Of a DNA stretch of 64,000 nt, positions 47,370 through 59,232 are shown in pieces. Source of the stretch: Tubiluchus corallicola (taxonomy: Eukaryota > Priapulida > Priapulimorpha > Priapulimorphida > Tubiluchidae); assembly GCA_030141605.1 (NCBI GenBank), contig JAQGDQ010000036.1, positions 1 through 64,000 on the forward strand. Reading direction: 5' to 3'. Position numbers and translations under genes: made by a program. Under the pieces are notes generated by a model. It searched no databases, had not been told where the DNA came from, and worked only from the letters and a program-made list of their open reading frames with translations. Numbering within the stretch: the first letter of the stretch is position 1; every line of letters starts with the position of its first letter.

Positions 47370-49830
47370 GACAAAAATGACACTTTCAGCTTAACCGAGC
47401 AGAGACTAGGTCACTAGAACAATTTAGGCAAAAAAACACACAAAAGTGAGCTAACAAAAATATGGGAGACAAGTGATACAATTTTTGAAGTGCAGTTTAG
47501 CAAGTGACAACAGGTGATAACACTCTCACTCGTCATTGAAGATTATTTTAGAACTAAAAACAAGAACAAACCATGTAAGCAGGCAAAGGTTAGTAGAATA
47601 CTGATGAAATAAAAAAGAGAGGTTAGAGATGAACTAAAAAGCACTAATGATAAAACCAAATGTAAAATATTACAAATAATGGAGAAGAGATTGGAAGAAG
47701 TGTTATATCATCACAATCAAAATGTATTATAATCGAATAAACATGATAAAAAGGTAGTCAGGCTTAAATGCAAGTGCATTTTGAGAATTTAAAAAGAAAC
47801 TGAAGAGCAGAAAAGGGAAAGATATGATAGATATGTATTATAAACATGACAAATTAAAAGAAGATATAGACGACATTTAACAATTTTTGAGAAATACTAT
47901 GAAAGGTTGTTGAGACTAAATGAGGCAACAACTTTAAGAGAAAAAATGACCGAAATTAGTGAAAATGAGAGTATTAGAATGCTGGGAGAATTGGAAAAGA
48001 GTAAGAGTAAAAAAATCACAGAGCAAGAGATTAGAGCTAAAATATAAGAATTCAAAAAAACGGAAATCTCAGAATAGACATTATTGGAGAAATGTTAGTG
48101 AAGGAGGAGATAACTTAATGAAGTGCTTGACATTAATGTTTAATAGCTTACATGAAACAAGCTGTATTCCTGAAGAATCGAAGAAAATGACAAATCGATA
48201 TACAAAGGGGGAGGGTCAAAAGGACAAACGAAAAGTAGAAGAGGAGTATGCATAACTAGTGTAATAAATAAAGTGCATGAAAAGGTAGTAATGAGGAGAT
48301 GTTAAAAAATTATGGACAGTAATATTAGCAACTTACAGTGTGGTGGAAGAAAAAATGGAAGCCGAGCAAATCACCTATTTGTAGTGAGAGCAATATTAGA
48401 TTATAACAGGTACATAAACATAAACAATGATGTATACTTAGTCTTAGGTGATTTAGAAAAATGCTTTGCTAAGCTATGGTTGCAAGACTGTAGAGATGAG
48501 CTGTGAAAATCGGGACTAAATGAAAATGATTGTTTGAATATCTTTTACCCGAATAAAGAAGTAGAGACGATCATTAATACACCAGTAGGAAATACAAAAG
48601 AAATACATATTAGAGAGTCTGTTAGATAAGGTACATGATTTTGGCCCATATTGTGCAGTGTGGCTGTTAACAAAATTATAAACTTGCTAAATCATCCTTA
48701 ATTCCCCATCCTTTACTTGAACCTTTATTTCATTTTTGGATTTTTTCTTGTCATTCTCATGATTAAAAACTTGGTTTTCTCTATATTAAATCTTATTTTC
48801 TTTTGTTCTTCAAATTCTCTAAATTTCCTACTACTTGTTCTGCAGTATTTTTGGATCCCATTCTTAAGATATATCACTGACATACAAAAGTATTCCTACC
48901 TCCAAATCAGGACCAAAAATGTAAATATCTGGGTGATTGGTTGAGTAGTACACGGAAGTATAATGTAATGATAGAAGAGTGGAAGAACCAAACGGAATTC
49001 GTGATTTTGGATATTTTAAATATAGGAATGGATGAAAGTTTGGGATGCAAGTCATTGGAGGTTAGATTATTATTGTATGAGGCAATGGTAATCCCTGCAA
49101 TAATTAATAACAGTGAAACCTGGACAAGTATAACAAAAGGAGAATGGAATTGATAGAATAATGTACAGAATAAAGTATTAAAAAGAATCTTAAAGCAAAG
49201 GAAAACTACATCATATTCGGGTATGATGGGAGAAACAGGAATATAGCCAATGGTAAACAGAGTTGAATATAGAAAACTAATGTTTTACATAGTTTAGCTA
49301 ATGCCGATGATGAAAGAATGGCAAGAAAAGTGTTAATGGTGCAGAAAGAATGAGATTACGAAAAATGTTGGTATGGAAAAGTTAAGAAAATAATGATGAA
49401 GTACAATATTGATTATGATATAGAACAAATACAAGGACTAAAAGGTCAACTTGGAAAAGAAAATAAAGAAAGAATTTTAAACGAGTTTAAAACTAAGGTT
49501 CAAACGATGACTAAATTAAGATTTCTAAAGAGGACGACATTTGGAATATATATATATAGAAAGATGTGGAATTCAAGAGGGAAGTCTAATTTCGAAAGTT
49601 AGTCTAAATATGCTGCTAGAATTGAAAAGTAATTATAAAAGTACAAATAAGGATATTGACAAGTATAGGAGATCGACACAACTGAGCATTTATTTGCCTG
49701 CTAATGCTTTTCACATTTAAAATGAAAAAGGAGTTCATGCTGAAGATGTAATCGCAACAAATGTACAGGTGGTAAAAAGAATTAAGGAAGTGGCGATGGT
49801 CATGATTGAATACTGGAAGCAGTAGACAAC
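47370..49830 (+). mobile_element. Degenerate LINE copy 2 with an internal inversion
   Basis: Plus-strand fragments in order: Lys-rich linker (47380-47960), LQCGGRKNGSRANHLFVVRA (48330-48390), LGDLEKCFAKLWLQDC (48444-48491), ILCSVAVNK near 48650, KYLGDWLSST near 48925-48955, and a C-terminal EIDTTEHLFAC (about 49668-49700). It shares the CGGR..., EKCF.KLWL.DC and DTTEHLF.C motifs with LINE copy 1, so the families are related. Many stops and shifts. 48690-48915 reads as LINE only on the opposite strand. Confidence 0.8.
48690..48915 (-). mobile_element. Inverted segment inside LINE copy 2 (RT palm and thumb)
   Basis: The minus strand encodes FGPDLEVGILLYVSDIS, matching LINE copy 1's VGPNLRINARVYADDIA, then in shifted frames NLENLKNKRKIRF, EKTKFLIMRMTRKN and EIKVQVKDGELRM. 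These belong between ILCSVAVNK and KYLGDWLSS of the flanking plus-strand LINE, so this block has been flipped in place. Confidence 0.78.
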
Positions 49831-51030
49831 AAAAACTATAGTATTTTGTGCCTTGCACCTTAAGAGTGCCTACCATGTAGTATGGAGGGCACTGCGAAAT
49901 CACCACAGACAGAGTATCCAGGGATAATCTATAGTGACAAAAGAGCGTACTGTTTGGTGGCAGGATGGTGTAATGTTCTTGGACGAGTGATAACACGTCA
50001 TAATTATTGCATGACAATTTTTATGTATGATGTGGTGAAGAAGGCCACCTCAAGTTCGTTTGAAATTCGATGTCCAGTAGGCATAGAATGCAAGATAGAC
50101 TATAGTTACAATTTTTAAGTAACAATTGCAGTAAAATGTTGTGAGAGCGCTGTGGCTTCAGTTGTGCCGGTACTCCTTCTACAATATTGGTTACATCTTA
50201 CTTGTGATGTAGGCATTACTATTTACTGTTAATGTCTGTCTAATCAGGCCTTCCCTGTTCGAGTCAGCTGCGAAGTTACCATCTTAAGCTGTCAAGTCTG
50301 CTGCTATAAAGCTTGAATGTGGGTAAAAATGGCACAGGAAAAATTGCGTAAATGGAAAACTAGGTAAAAATGGGACAGGAACAAATGGCTCATGAAAAAA
50401 TGGCACGAATGGAAAAGTCGGTAAAAATGACACACTTAGTATGGGATTAGAGTTATAGTGGTGGATAATTGTTTTAGTTATTTTTACCTCTACCAAGCAA
50501 GTTATGCTTTAACACAGTTTGTTTGTTTGCTTGGTTGTTTTTTTACTGTAAGACTATTACACAAAAACTATTTAACAGATTGCCAAGAAACTGTGAATAA
50601 AGGCAGGTGTAGTGTGCCAAAGTATAAATTGTATATATTTGTCAGTCTATTACCATCGCCCATGTTAATGGTTAAAAAGGTAGATAAACACTATGTGGAA
50701 CATTGTGCATTACTGATTATAAATCTATTTTATTAACAAATAGTTTATGAATCTTTTGCTAGTCTATGTGCTATTATCAGGTTACCATAATAGTTATTTA
50801 CCTTATCTGGGTCAAAGCTGGTTAAGTAGGCCCCTATTAGATAATTAGCACTGTAAATTCCTTTTATAATATCGTATATGATCTCAAAGCTTCAGTACAT
50901 GTCAATGTACTTTTACTTAATCATATAACTTGTACGTCATCTCACTTATAGTGACTTTTTTAGTCCACAGAGATACGAATTAAGCATGGTTGGTTGTGTG
51001 GTCTAATTTTCTTACATGTTGTTTTTCCAG
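49831..51030. other. Region upstream of ELP6
   Basis: It must include the ELP6 leader exon and promoter. Open frames at 49882-50118 and 50458-50736 resemble nothing known. A degenerate minisatellite lies at 50321-50437. Confidence 0.45.
50321..50437. repeat. Degenerate minisatellite upstream of ELP6
   Basis: GTAAAAATGG(C/G)ACAGGAA-type units recur three times with GGAAAA and AAATGGC variants between. On the minus strand it reads as a Phe/Pro-rich pattern. Confidence 0.65.
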
Positions 51031-51035
51031 CTGAC

Positions 51036-51725
51036 ATGTTTGCTGAGTTAAACAACCTTATGGGATATGGAATTTCTTCATTACCTGGTGGGCAGTTCAT
51101 CTTGATAAGTGATGATCTGGTAGACGGCAGTTTTATCATTTCACATTTTTTGTCAATGTACTTAAAGAATGGCAGCTCAGTTTATATGCTGGGCATGGCT
51201 CAGTCTTCCAATCATTATAACAGCGTGTGTTCGAAGTTTGGAATTAACTGCAACCAGCTTAAAAGCAAAGGGAACTTTATTTTCATTGAAATGCTGACAT
51301 TGTTGAAGCAGAAGTCTATAGTAGCAGCAAAATCAGAAAGTGAACGAATATTAAACCAGAAAGTGCAAAACATATTGACCGCCCGTGAAAAATCTGTGAA
51401 TGATTTGATTTTATGTTTCACTGAATATTGTGACATTATTGCCTCATGTGACAGTAACTTATTGTTTCTTATTGATGACTTGTCACTTCTTTTGGCTCTT
51501 GGTTTTACACCAGCACAAGTGGCAGATTTTATCCATTATATTATGGTCAAACTGAATATTCCTAGTCAGCAATCAGGTAACTTACTAGTGGCAATGGTCC
51601 ATTGTGATAGTGATATAGATGATAAACACGATGACTTTTTGTGGACTTACCTGATGCACAAATGTACACTTATGCTGGAGTTGCAAGGTTTAAAAACCGG
51701 TCACAGTAAAGACATTGATGGACAG
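51036..51725 (+). CDS. ELP6: ELP6 coding exon 1
   Basis: 230 codons from ATG to GGACAG|GTAAAC in phase 0. The exon itself starts at 51031 after TTTTTCCAG, with a 5-base leader. It encodes the whole RecA-like fold. Confidence 0.9.
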
Positions 51726-53795
51726 GTAAACTTATCTATTTATTACAAACTTGAAAATTAAAAAAAATTAACTGAGCTTTTCTTGTCAAGCAAATGCATA
51801 ACAACTTCTAAAGTTGTACTTTAGTTTCGTTTCCTCCAAGTCGTCTTTTTATTTCTAAAGTTTATTTGAATTTTACTAAAACTAAAAGAAGAATTATACA
51901 TTCATTGAACTATTACTAGCAAAGAGTAAAGTGAAGTTCAGTAGCATTGAAAATTTATATACAAATCTTTTAGAACAACCACATGTGGATTAACTGAGTT
52001 TCAGTAAACTAAGCTGCAGTAGGAGTTCAGTGAGTAAACTAAAATAATGTGATAATGACAGTGATGGTAATAATGAAACCAAATTATTATTATTAGTAGT
52101 AGTAGTATCATTGAAATTATGGACTGCTACTTATTTCTTTTAACATTAATAAAGGTTTCTCTTTTCTTGTTTGTGTATCTTTTTGATCATTATATAAAAA
52201 TTGTTGTTACCATTATTTTAAGCCAAAATACTAACTGTTGCCGGAAACTGGGCTAGCATTTCTCTCCAGAAACCAAAACTCAAACCGCGGATTGGCATTC
52301 TGAACTATACTACGTTGTTCATTTCTGAAAATAATAATAAGTTTCGAATAAAAATTGTATAAAATGGCACTATGGCAGCATTAAACATGAAGACTTTTTA
52401 AAATTAAATGTACTGCAGAATTATGCATTACATTTAATTTCTGGCTATTCCCATCAAAAGTCAAACACAGTCAGCAACAATTTTTAGGTCATTAATGAAA
52501 ATACCGATAACTAGAAGCACACAGAGACTACAACACACTATTATTCCTGTACAAATATGTTAAAGGTATTAATGTCCCCTTCCCTGACCATAAGCTTTTG
52601 CTATTACCTGACAGGCAATTAAACACCAGAACCTATGTTTTAAAACAAATACCTACAACTAACAAATATGGTAGCAACTCAATTTCCAAATAAGCAATAT
52701 ATCTATGGAATAAACCTACTGAAAATATAAAAGAATGTGATACATTAAAGGCATTTAAAAATAAACTTAAAAATCATGTGTTAATCGGACATACTCAGCC
52801 ATCGTAGGCCACAGATAACAACTACGCTCACCCAAACACATCTTACATCTGTGTATATATTTTTTAGCTTGACTTGAAATTTTATAGGGTACGTGCATCT
52901 GCAGCACAGATATAACGTTGGTAACCAGCAGCGTGAGCATTTTCTACAAGTAGCAAAGTTGAATCGAATTTGTAACTTTCGAATTCATTCGAGTCAAACC
53001 GAGTTTCAGCATTTTCGAATTCGAGTTTAGTTTTAAACAGTGTTGTCCGATAGACTGGTTGCCGATTTTCATGAAAAATGCAGGATCAGTATCGGATCGC
53101 TGCCGGCTTCAAGGAAAATCAGTATCACTTCAGATCGGTTTTTGCTGGTTCGGTACAACACTGGTTTTAAAGAAATTAGAATAAATTTTCAAATCACTAA
53201 TAAAAAGCTGTCTTGCAAAAATAATTACTTGATTTTGTCCTGCAATGAAAACACTAATAATTTGCGTAAAATTGGTCACAGAAAGTACAGCTAAATTGTG
53301 CTGATTGCAAGCTGTTTCAAGGCTTTTCAGTGATAAGAACTTGTAATTGAAGTGGCGAATTATTCAAATTTACGATTTTAGATTCAAATCAAATTTGAAT
53401 AAATTGAACGTGCAACGCTCACCCCTAGTAAACAGTAGTCAACCTCTCTGTGTCACCCTTGACTCTATGTGCATCTCAGGAATTACAGCCCAGCTATGTC
53501 TAGACATTAAAACTACATGTAAAAATATTTTTCCTGAACTAGGAGATGCACAGAGAAAATTTGGGAAAATGACACGTAAAAATGTACGATGTGTAATGCA
53601 TGTAACATTGCAATGCTTGATTATAAATATATAGGTAGCATTATTGTATTTATCTTAAATTTACATTTCTTGTAGTTACACATACAATGGAAAGACGATG
53701 ATTATAACATCACCCGTGAAGAAAAGAGACAATATAAAGTTGAAGAAAAAACGTTGAAATTATTTGCATGTGGAATGTCAGTTGCAGTTATGTGA
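51036..53795 (+). CDS. ELP6: ELP6, Elongator complex subunit 6 homolog (two coding exons)
   Basis: Coding exons 51036-51725 and 53676-53795, 269 residues (human about 266). ELP6 forms the Elp4-Elp5-Elp6 RecA-like ring of Elongator, which modifies wobble uridines of tRNA in the cytoplasm. Seen: MFAELNNL at the N-terminus, FILISDDLVDGSFIISHFLS (residues 21-40) where a true RecA would have a Walker A loop (none here, as in the family), LLFLIDDLSLLLALG (142-156) at the Walker-B-like strand, DFIHYI (164-169), and a C-terminal tail QYKVEEKTLKLFACGMS, matching the family's YKI.DK.V.FFAKGMS. The ATG 5 bases after the TTTTTCCAG acceptor fits the known N-terminus; the preceding in-frame codons are intronic. 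The 1950-base intron contains no recognisable gene but includes a hAT-like MITE pair. Confidence 0.92.
52925..53429. mobile_element. hAT-like MITE family 2, copy 1 (in ELP6 intron)
   Basis: It aligns in the same orientation with 56236-56568: CGAAT-rich left part, AAAAGC.GTCTTGCAAA, TTTGT.CTGCA.TGAA, and the end GCTCACCCCTAGT. Left end about GTGAGCATTTT. Rich in TTCGAATTCGA motifs. Interrupted by the 126-base MITE at 53038-53163. Confidence 0.65.
53038..53163. mobile_element. 126-base hAT MITE with perfect 8-base target duplication
   Basis: Left end CAGTGTTGTCCGA, right end TCGGTACAACACTG (inverted match apart from one base). Flanked on both sides by GTTTTAAA (53030-53037 and 53164-53171). 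Eight-base duplications and CAGTG ends are the hAT signature. Nested in MITE family 2 copy 1. Confidence 0.93.
53676..53795 (+). CDS. ELP6: ELP6 terminal coding exon
   Basis: Acceptor TTTCTTGTAG, then 39 codons and TGA. It starts LHIQWKDDDYNITREEKRQY and ends FACGMSVAVM; the F-x-x-G-M-S ending is typical of the family. Confidence 0.88.
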   Translation, partial: LHIQWKDDDYNITREEKRQYKVEEKTLKLFACGMSVAVM

Positions 53796-56235
53796 TTCAC
53801 TACGAAGTCTGCATGCTATGGTGCTCTAGCCTGCCCCATTTTGTTTCATCTTACTAAAAAATTGTAGACTATTGCATGTACTCCACCGTAATTCGTCTTA
53901 CAATGCAAGTGTTTATTCAGTGGAGCTAATTATCAGTTTTTGCTTACTTGCTTCCAATTCACGCTTGTTTACGTGCTATCATTTGAGTTAATCCTATGAT
54001 TAATACCAATTATGTTTTTGGTCGAGAGCTTGACCCAAATTACTACTGTTTTGGATGTTGTTGTAGTTTTTCTTGTTGTTGGGGGATGACCATTTTAATA
54101 AAGTCACTGAAGCATTGTCAGGAAACTTTAGATGAATGTACTAGTGTGAATTCCACATTAACTGACTGATGTGGATTGAATTCATGATGTGGCACAAACA
54201 TGGTTTTCATAAAAAGCCTAAGGTTCCGCCAGTTTGCTTTGGATCATCATGAAACTGTAGGAATATCCTAGAACGAATTCCGCATGGACTGACGTAGTCG
54301 GATTTTCGGTCAGCCATTTCAATATGGCTACGAGGACACTATATTCAAGAAAAAGCCTAAGGCTTTACAATTTTGCAATGGACCATCTTGAAATTTATAA
54401 AAAAAAATGTGCTAGAGCAAATTCCGCATACACTGGTAGAGCTGGATTTTCGATTTAGATTCTTAAATTCGAGATGATACCATTGATCTCATTTCTCCTA
54501 GACGATCTTAAATCGAACTTGCTTTAATTATTTACCATTAACTTGTATATAAGATGAAATGGCATCCAATTTTCTGTATGTTATATTAAACAGAAATTTT
54601 AGTGTATTTCTTTAATAAGTAAGATTAAAACGTGGAGTATAGATGAATAAATAGTGATTTGAATACTTTCTTTTCAAAATTTTCTGATAAGGCATGACCG
54701 AGTTATGTAACCTAAGTTTTGTGTTGTGGATATTTAAATAAGTGGACAATTTATTATAATATAAATTTTACTAATTTAAATTTTTGGTTTCACTTGATGA
54801 TTAACTTTGCCAACTTAATTGACATTGTCAAGACCTTGGTAAAATCACATAGGGAATTTAATTAACAAGTCATGGGATTAAAAACATAAGCGTGTGAGGC
54901 AGGAGGTCAGTGGGAGGTCCCGTTAATTGCTAATTTACATTATATGTAAAAATACGTGTAATTGATAATACGAAACTGGCTTAATATGAAAAAATATTTT
55001 GGCCCTGTGAAAATCGTATTGAATACTGCAAGTTATGGTCACTTTCCATAGTTTGTTAACGATACCTTTCAAAGCATACAGTTTTTTGGATTGCAAAATA
55101 TATGCGAATAGCCATGCATCATTTAAAACGTCATCATTCAACATTACTTTGCATAATGATTTTTTGTAGAAGTTTAAAGATATCGTATTAAATGTGTTCT
55201 AAAATTTGCTTCAAAGAATGCAAAGGAGTATTGTTTGTTCATTTGTGAATTTTATCATTTGGTATACGGTTTAATGTTTTGATATGTCTGTTTTGAGAAT
55301 GACGTGCGGTTTGAAATGCAAAAGTAGTTCCAATCTGTAATATTATATGTGATATACTCTCTAGTTTAACCAAAGGTGAGACATATACGTGTTATAAGTT
55401 TAAATGAGTATATCTCTCTTTTTTATTGAATATTAAAATATTTTGTTATACTGTTTGTACAATACTTATACTAAGTGTGTTGTATTAAATGCGTAATTTG
55501 GCATATAGCTCATTTTACATAAATATTGTTTTTGAACTAGCGAGCTCGATCATTTTTACATGGCATTTAACGGGGTAATAATTCCCTGTTAAAGAAACCT
55601 TTTTCCGCCATTATTGCATATCGGTGCGATGTACACTTTTTTGGTGAAAATTTTGGGACAAAATTTAGGTGGGCCATATAACTGACCGAGGCCTGTAGTA
55701 TAAATATTTTGACTTTGACCCTCTTTCATATTGACTGGGGTTTCTCTTCGTACATACTCGCTTGGGATGTTCAAAAGCACTGTTTTCGACAGTGCGTTAC
55801 TCGTTTTGAGATGTTAACCATTTTAGCAAATGCCACTTTTTGCTGCAGTCTTTGCGTAGCACTGACAAAGCAAGTGCGCACATTACGAATTTTTTGCTAT
55901 TTGACATCAATTGCTGAAATTACTACAATTTTCCTTTAGCAACCAGTATTGATATAGCGATTAAAGAGGTTTTTATACTTGTTCATTATAAAGAATAATA
56001 AATAATGTAAATCATTATATTTTACATGAACTTTGTCGTCGTTCTGTTAAATGTGTAAATCTTAATTGTTTCTTGCAAGTAGGCCATGACAATTATAGGA
56101 TGAACCCCTCTCTGGACGAAATTACGATTTTTATAAGTTAAAATCCACAAATTCCATTAGAATTCTCCCTCAGCTAGTATGCAATAAAACGACGCATAGA
56201 CATGCAGTTTTCAGACGTGGTGTACGTGCTTATTA
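53796..56235. other. Downstream of ELP6, no gene recognised
   Basis: It includes the ELP6 3' UTR. Only a diverged tandem repeat (54190-54475) stands out. ORFs at 54935, 55589 and 55709 show no family features. Confidence 0.5.
54190..54475. repeat. Two diverged tandem units of ~133-145 bases
   Basis: Shared wording in order: AAAAAGCCTAAGG, TTTGC, TGGA.CATC.TGAAA, AATTCCGCAT, CTGGATTTTCG / TCGGATTTTCGG. First unit about 54206-54325, second about 54350-54475. Confidence 0.65.
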
Positions 56236-56568
56236 TGGGTGACAGTTCTCTACCAAAAAGCGAATTCGAATCGAATGGAATTTGTGACTTTCGAATGCGA
56301 TCCGAACTTCAGTATTTTTAGGCAGAATTGAGTTTGAAAGTTTTGCAAATAAGTTTTCCTGCCTCCAGTAAAAAGCGGTCTTGCAAAGATCATGCGTATT
56401 ATTCGACTTTGTTCTGCAGTGAAGCCACTAAAAGTTTTGGGCAGAAATCGCACCAATGCTGTGCTAATTGTATGGTGTTTCAAACGTTTTAATGATACGG
56501 AACTAATTTGGTTAAAAGTGCTGAATTTTTCGAATCTATAGTATTAGGTGCAAATGCTCACCCCTAGT
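56236..56568. mobile_element. hAT-like MITE family 2, copy 2
   Basis: Direct-orientation partner of 52925-53429 without the nested insertion. It ends GCTCACCCCTAGT; its left end is about GGGTGACAGTTCTC, a worn complement of the right end. Confidence 0.62.
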
Positions 56569-57684
56569 GCTTATCAGAACCGGTATCATTTTGTAAGAGC
56601 AAATAATGTAAATACTTTAAACAAACTTGATGGAGAGCACCGCATGAGTTTGCTTGCAAGTGGTGTTTGCAAACTGTGCACCAATCAGGACCTTGTTGTA
56701 AGCGAGCTTTGCTCAATGAAGTTATCATGGATGAATATCTTACCTTATATAATAATGACAGTAGTGGACCCTCTCTCAAATTTTTGTCGCTTCAAGAACT
56801 TTATGTAATAGGAAAAAAGATTTTTAAACTAGTCTTAGTACATGTCCAAGCCAATGCTCAGTCCAATCCAACTTTGCTTTTTGCTTGTTAGTGCTGAGAA
56901 TTTTGACTTGTTGTACGTGACTATATGGGCGTTGTGATGGTCGCAGGAAAACAATTTTGTAGTGGTACAGAGCGGTCAACGATAGTGCACATTGCTAATA
57001 AAAAGCTGAAATTGACGCGTTTCAAAGAGGGCCTCCCTGTTTTGGTGAACTTGCTTTGGTCTTGATGAACGTAATTTTGAACGCGATGGACGTAATTTTC
57101 AGCGTCCTTTCGCTAAACTGATGAACGCATTCCGATGGGCGTCCGTTCACTACTTCGATGTACTTGTTGGACGTAAGTTGAACGCCTGTTTACTAAACTA
57201 ATGCAGCAATGGGCCTTTCTCATCTTGGAGTTGGAGGTAACTTCGAATATCCATTCACTAAATTGAAGACTGTTTTGATGGACGTGATTTACTATGTGTA
57301 TTTGAAGGCGATGAATGCAATTTCCAGCGTTCATTCACAAAATAATTTAAAGTAAATTGCTGAACCTACGTAATTGTTGACGTAGTGGGTTTAATGTTTA
57401 GCGCTATGTGGATGTTAGCTTAAACGCGATGGACTCCATATCACGTTTTGACTAACGGTTTGACTACGTGCAGATCAATTTGACTAACCTTTTGCCACGT
57501 GATTTTTATTTTAACTACGTTCATTAATTAGTGAGTAGATGTCCAACTTGCGTCCATATTATTACATTCATCATGTACACTCATTTAGTATTTGCCCTTC
57601 GAAGGCGAGTATTACAAAAATATATTGGGTATCAGTTAGCCAGAGAAAATTTCAAATAAAGATCTGTAATATATGAAAAAAGAC
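56569..57684. other. Intergenic stretch with a degenerate tandem repeat
   Basis: No gene recognised. 57060-57350 repeats GATG(A/G)ACGTAATTTT..AACG and TTCACTAAA(C/T)T motifs with irregular spacing. Confidence 0.5.
57060..57350. repeat. Irregular tandem repeat of GATGGACG.../TTCACTAAA motifs
   Basis: At least five units of about 36-65 bases share a GATG.ACGTAATTT start and a GCGT.C.TTCACTAAA end, with substitutions. Several units contain short inverted ACGT motifs. Confidence 0.6.
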
Positions 57685-57990
57685 GAACCTTGAACAAGAA
57701 GAATAAAATGGCAACGTTTAAGATGGATTGGGCGTATGCTTAGTCTATCTAATGATAATCGATTGAATATCTGTTAAACAAGCAATAGAACCAGCCTTCC
57801 CCGAACACGAGCTGGAGGACTGGTGTTAAATATTTAGGTTTTACACAGAAAGACTTAAACACTTCAGCTCTCATCCTTAGAGATAGAAGTACTTGGTCCA
57901 TTTCATCAAGTAGGGAGTCCTCACACAGAAAAATGAACAGACTTGTATGCAGGACTCAATAGTCGACGCACTGATGACACGTCAAGCTAC
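57685..57990 (+). mobile_element. LINE (RTE-like) 3'-end fragment
   Basis: The plus strand encodes KWQRLRWIGRMLSLSNDNRL, then NRTSLPRTRAGG and further on DLNTSALILRDRSTW. This is the typical C-terminal order of RTE-like proteins (W.RLRWIGHVLRM..DR). One in-frame stop interrupts it. Confidence 0.65.
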
Positions 57991-58860
57991 TGACGTAGCA
58001 GTGTCTAGTTTTTTCTTGCTGGATTACTGCACTGTTTTCCTGTCTTGAGGGCAGATTTCTTTTATTTTAGAATCCTGCCTACCGAATGTCTATAATACTG
58101 AGAGTGATCCTCCAGCATGTGTGACAAACAGCAAATGACAGCACGGGAATTTGGAGCTGTAATCTCAGTATTCCACAGTTGTGCAATGCAATGTGTTCAA
58201 CCTCACATTAATAGTCACTGCTTGATATTAGGTTACATGCTTAGACTGCTGAACAACTAGACCATGGTCAAGATTCTAACTGCTAGTTTCATGAAACAGC
58301 TAAGCATTGCCGTTACAGTTTAGAAAATAGTAGGTGATTTCTTTTTTACTTATTTATATATATGTTGTACATAATTATGTACTGCATCAATCAACAATAA
58401 TTATGTAATTCAGATTCTTTGTTAACATTTCTTATCAAAGGAAACATAAACAGGCTTAGCTAGATATTTATGTACTTATTGCAGCTTAAATGAATAAGCT
58501 AGCAGATTTTCTTTTTTTTCTAAATTATGGATCTCGAATATGGTAATAATAGAACGTTCATGAAAATTGAAGGAAGTTTGGCTTAAAGATGAAAATTAGA
58601 CCACAAGTAAACACATTCGTGTACTTTGTGGTGTAAAAATTTCAATGGCTTCAGCAGTTGCCCACATGGTGAAACATCTGTTGGACTGCAAGCCATTTTC
58701 CGTCATTAATTTTTAATTGCTCATCTGTGCAGGTACTGAACTACAAATGTAGCAGTTCAGTAAGTGTCACTTGGATAACACATGACTGTAATATAAAACC
58801 AAGCAGCTTCTTTTTTTCTGTGCTCTTTTATTATTTAAAAAAATAATAACTGCAAAACTA

Positions 58861-58940
58861 GAAGGAGTTGTGCTCTAAAATTGTGCGTGTGTTCATCACT
58901 AAAAGGAGTTAGGCTCTAAAATTGTGCATGTGTTCGTCAC
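58861..58940. repeat. Two tandem 41-base units
   Basis: GGAGTTGTGCTCTAAAATTG and GGAGTTAGGCTCTAAAATTG, each followed by TGC(G/A)TGTGTTC(A/G)TCAC. Confidence 0.9.
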
Positions 58941-59070
58941 AGGTACTGAGGTATTTTTGTGAATTTTTTTCAAACAAATCTGAGATGGTCACCTGGGAAG
59001 TTTTTAAAAATCTAGTGAGTTGACACTGAATGACCATATGAATTCACATTGCTGTTATTTTTTTTCAGAG

Positions 59071-59232
59071 ATGGCTGTAAGAAAGCTCAGCGCTGGTAAT
59101 AAGTATTATAAATATTGTGACGTCAATTATGAACAACTCAAATCTGAGGCAAGAAAAAAGAAACTGGAATGTGAAGCTAAACTACAACATGTTGAAAAGA
59201 TTCATCAGGCACACAACTTACATAAAGAACAA
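59071..59232 (+). CDS. CCDC148: CCDC148-like exon 1 (start codon)
   Basis: 54 codons, phase 0, donor GAACAA|GTATAT. Acceptor TTTTTTTTTCAG before 59069. Begins MAVRKLSAGNKYYKYCDVNY. Confidence 0.75.
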
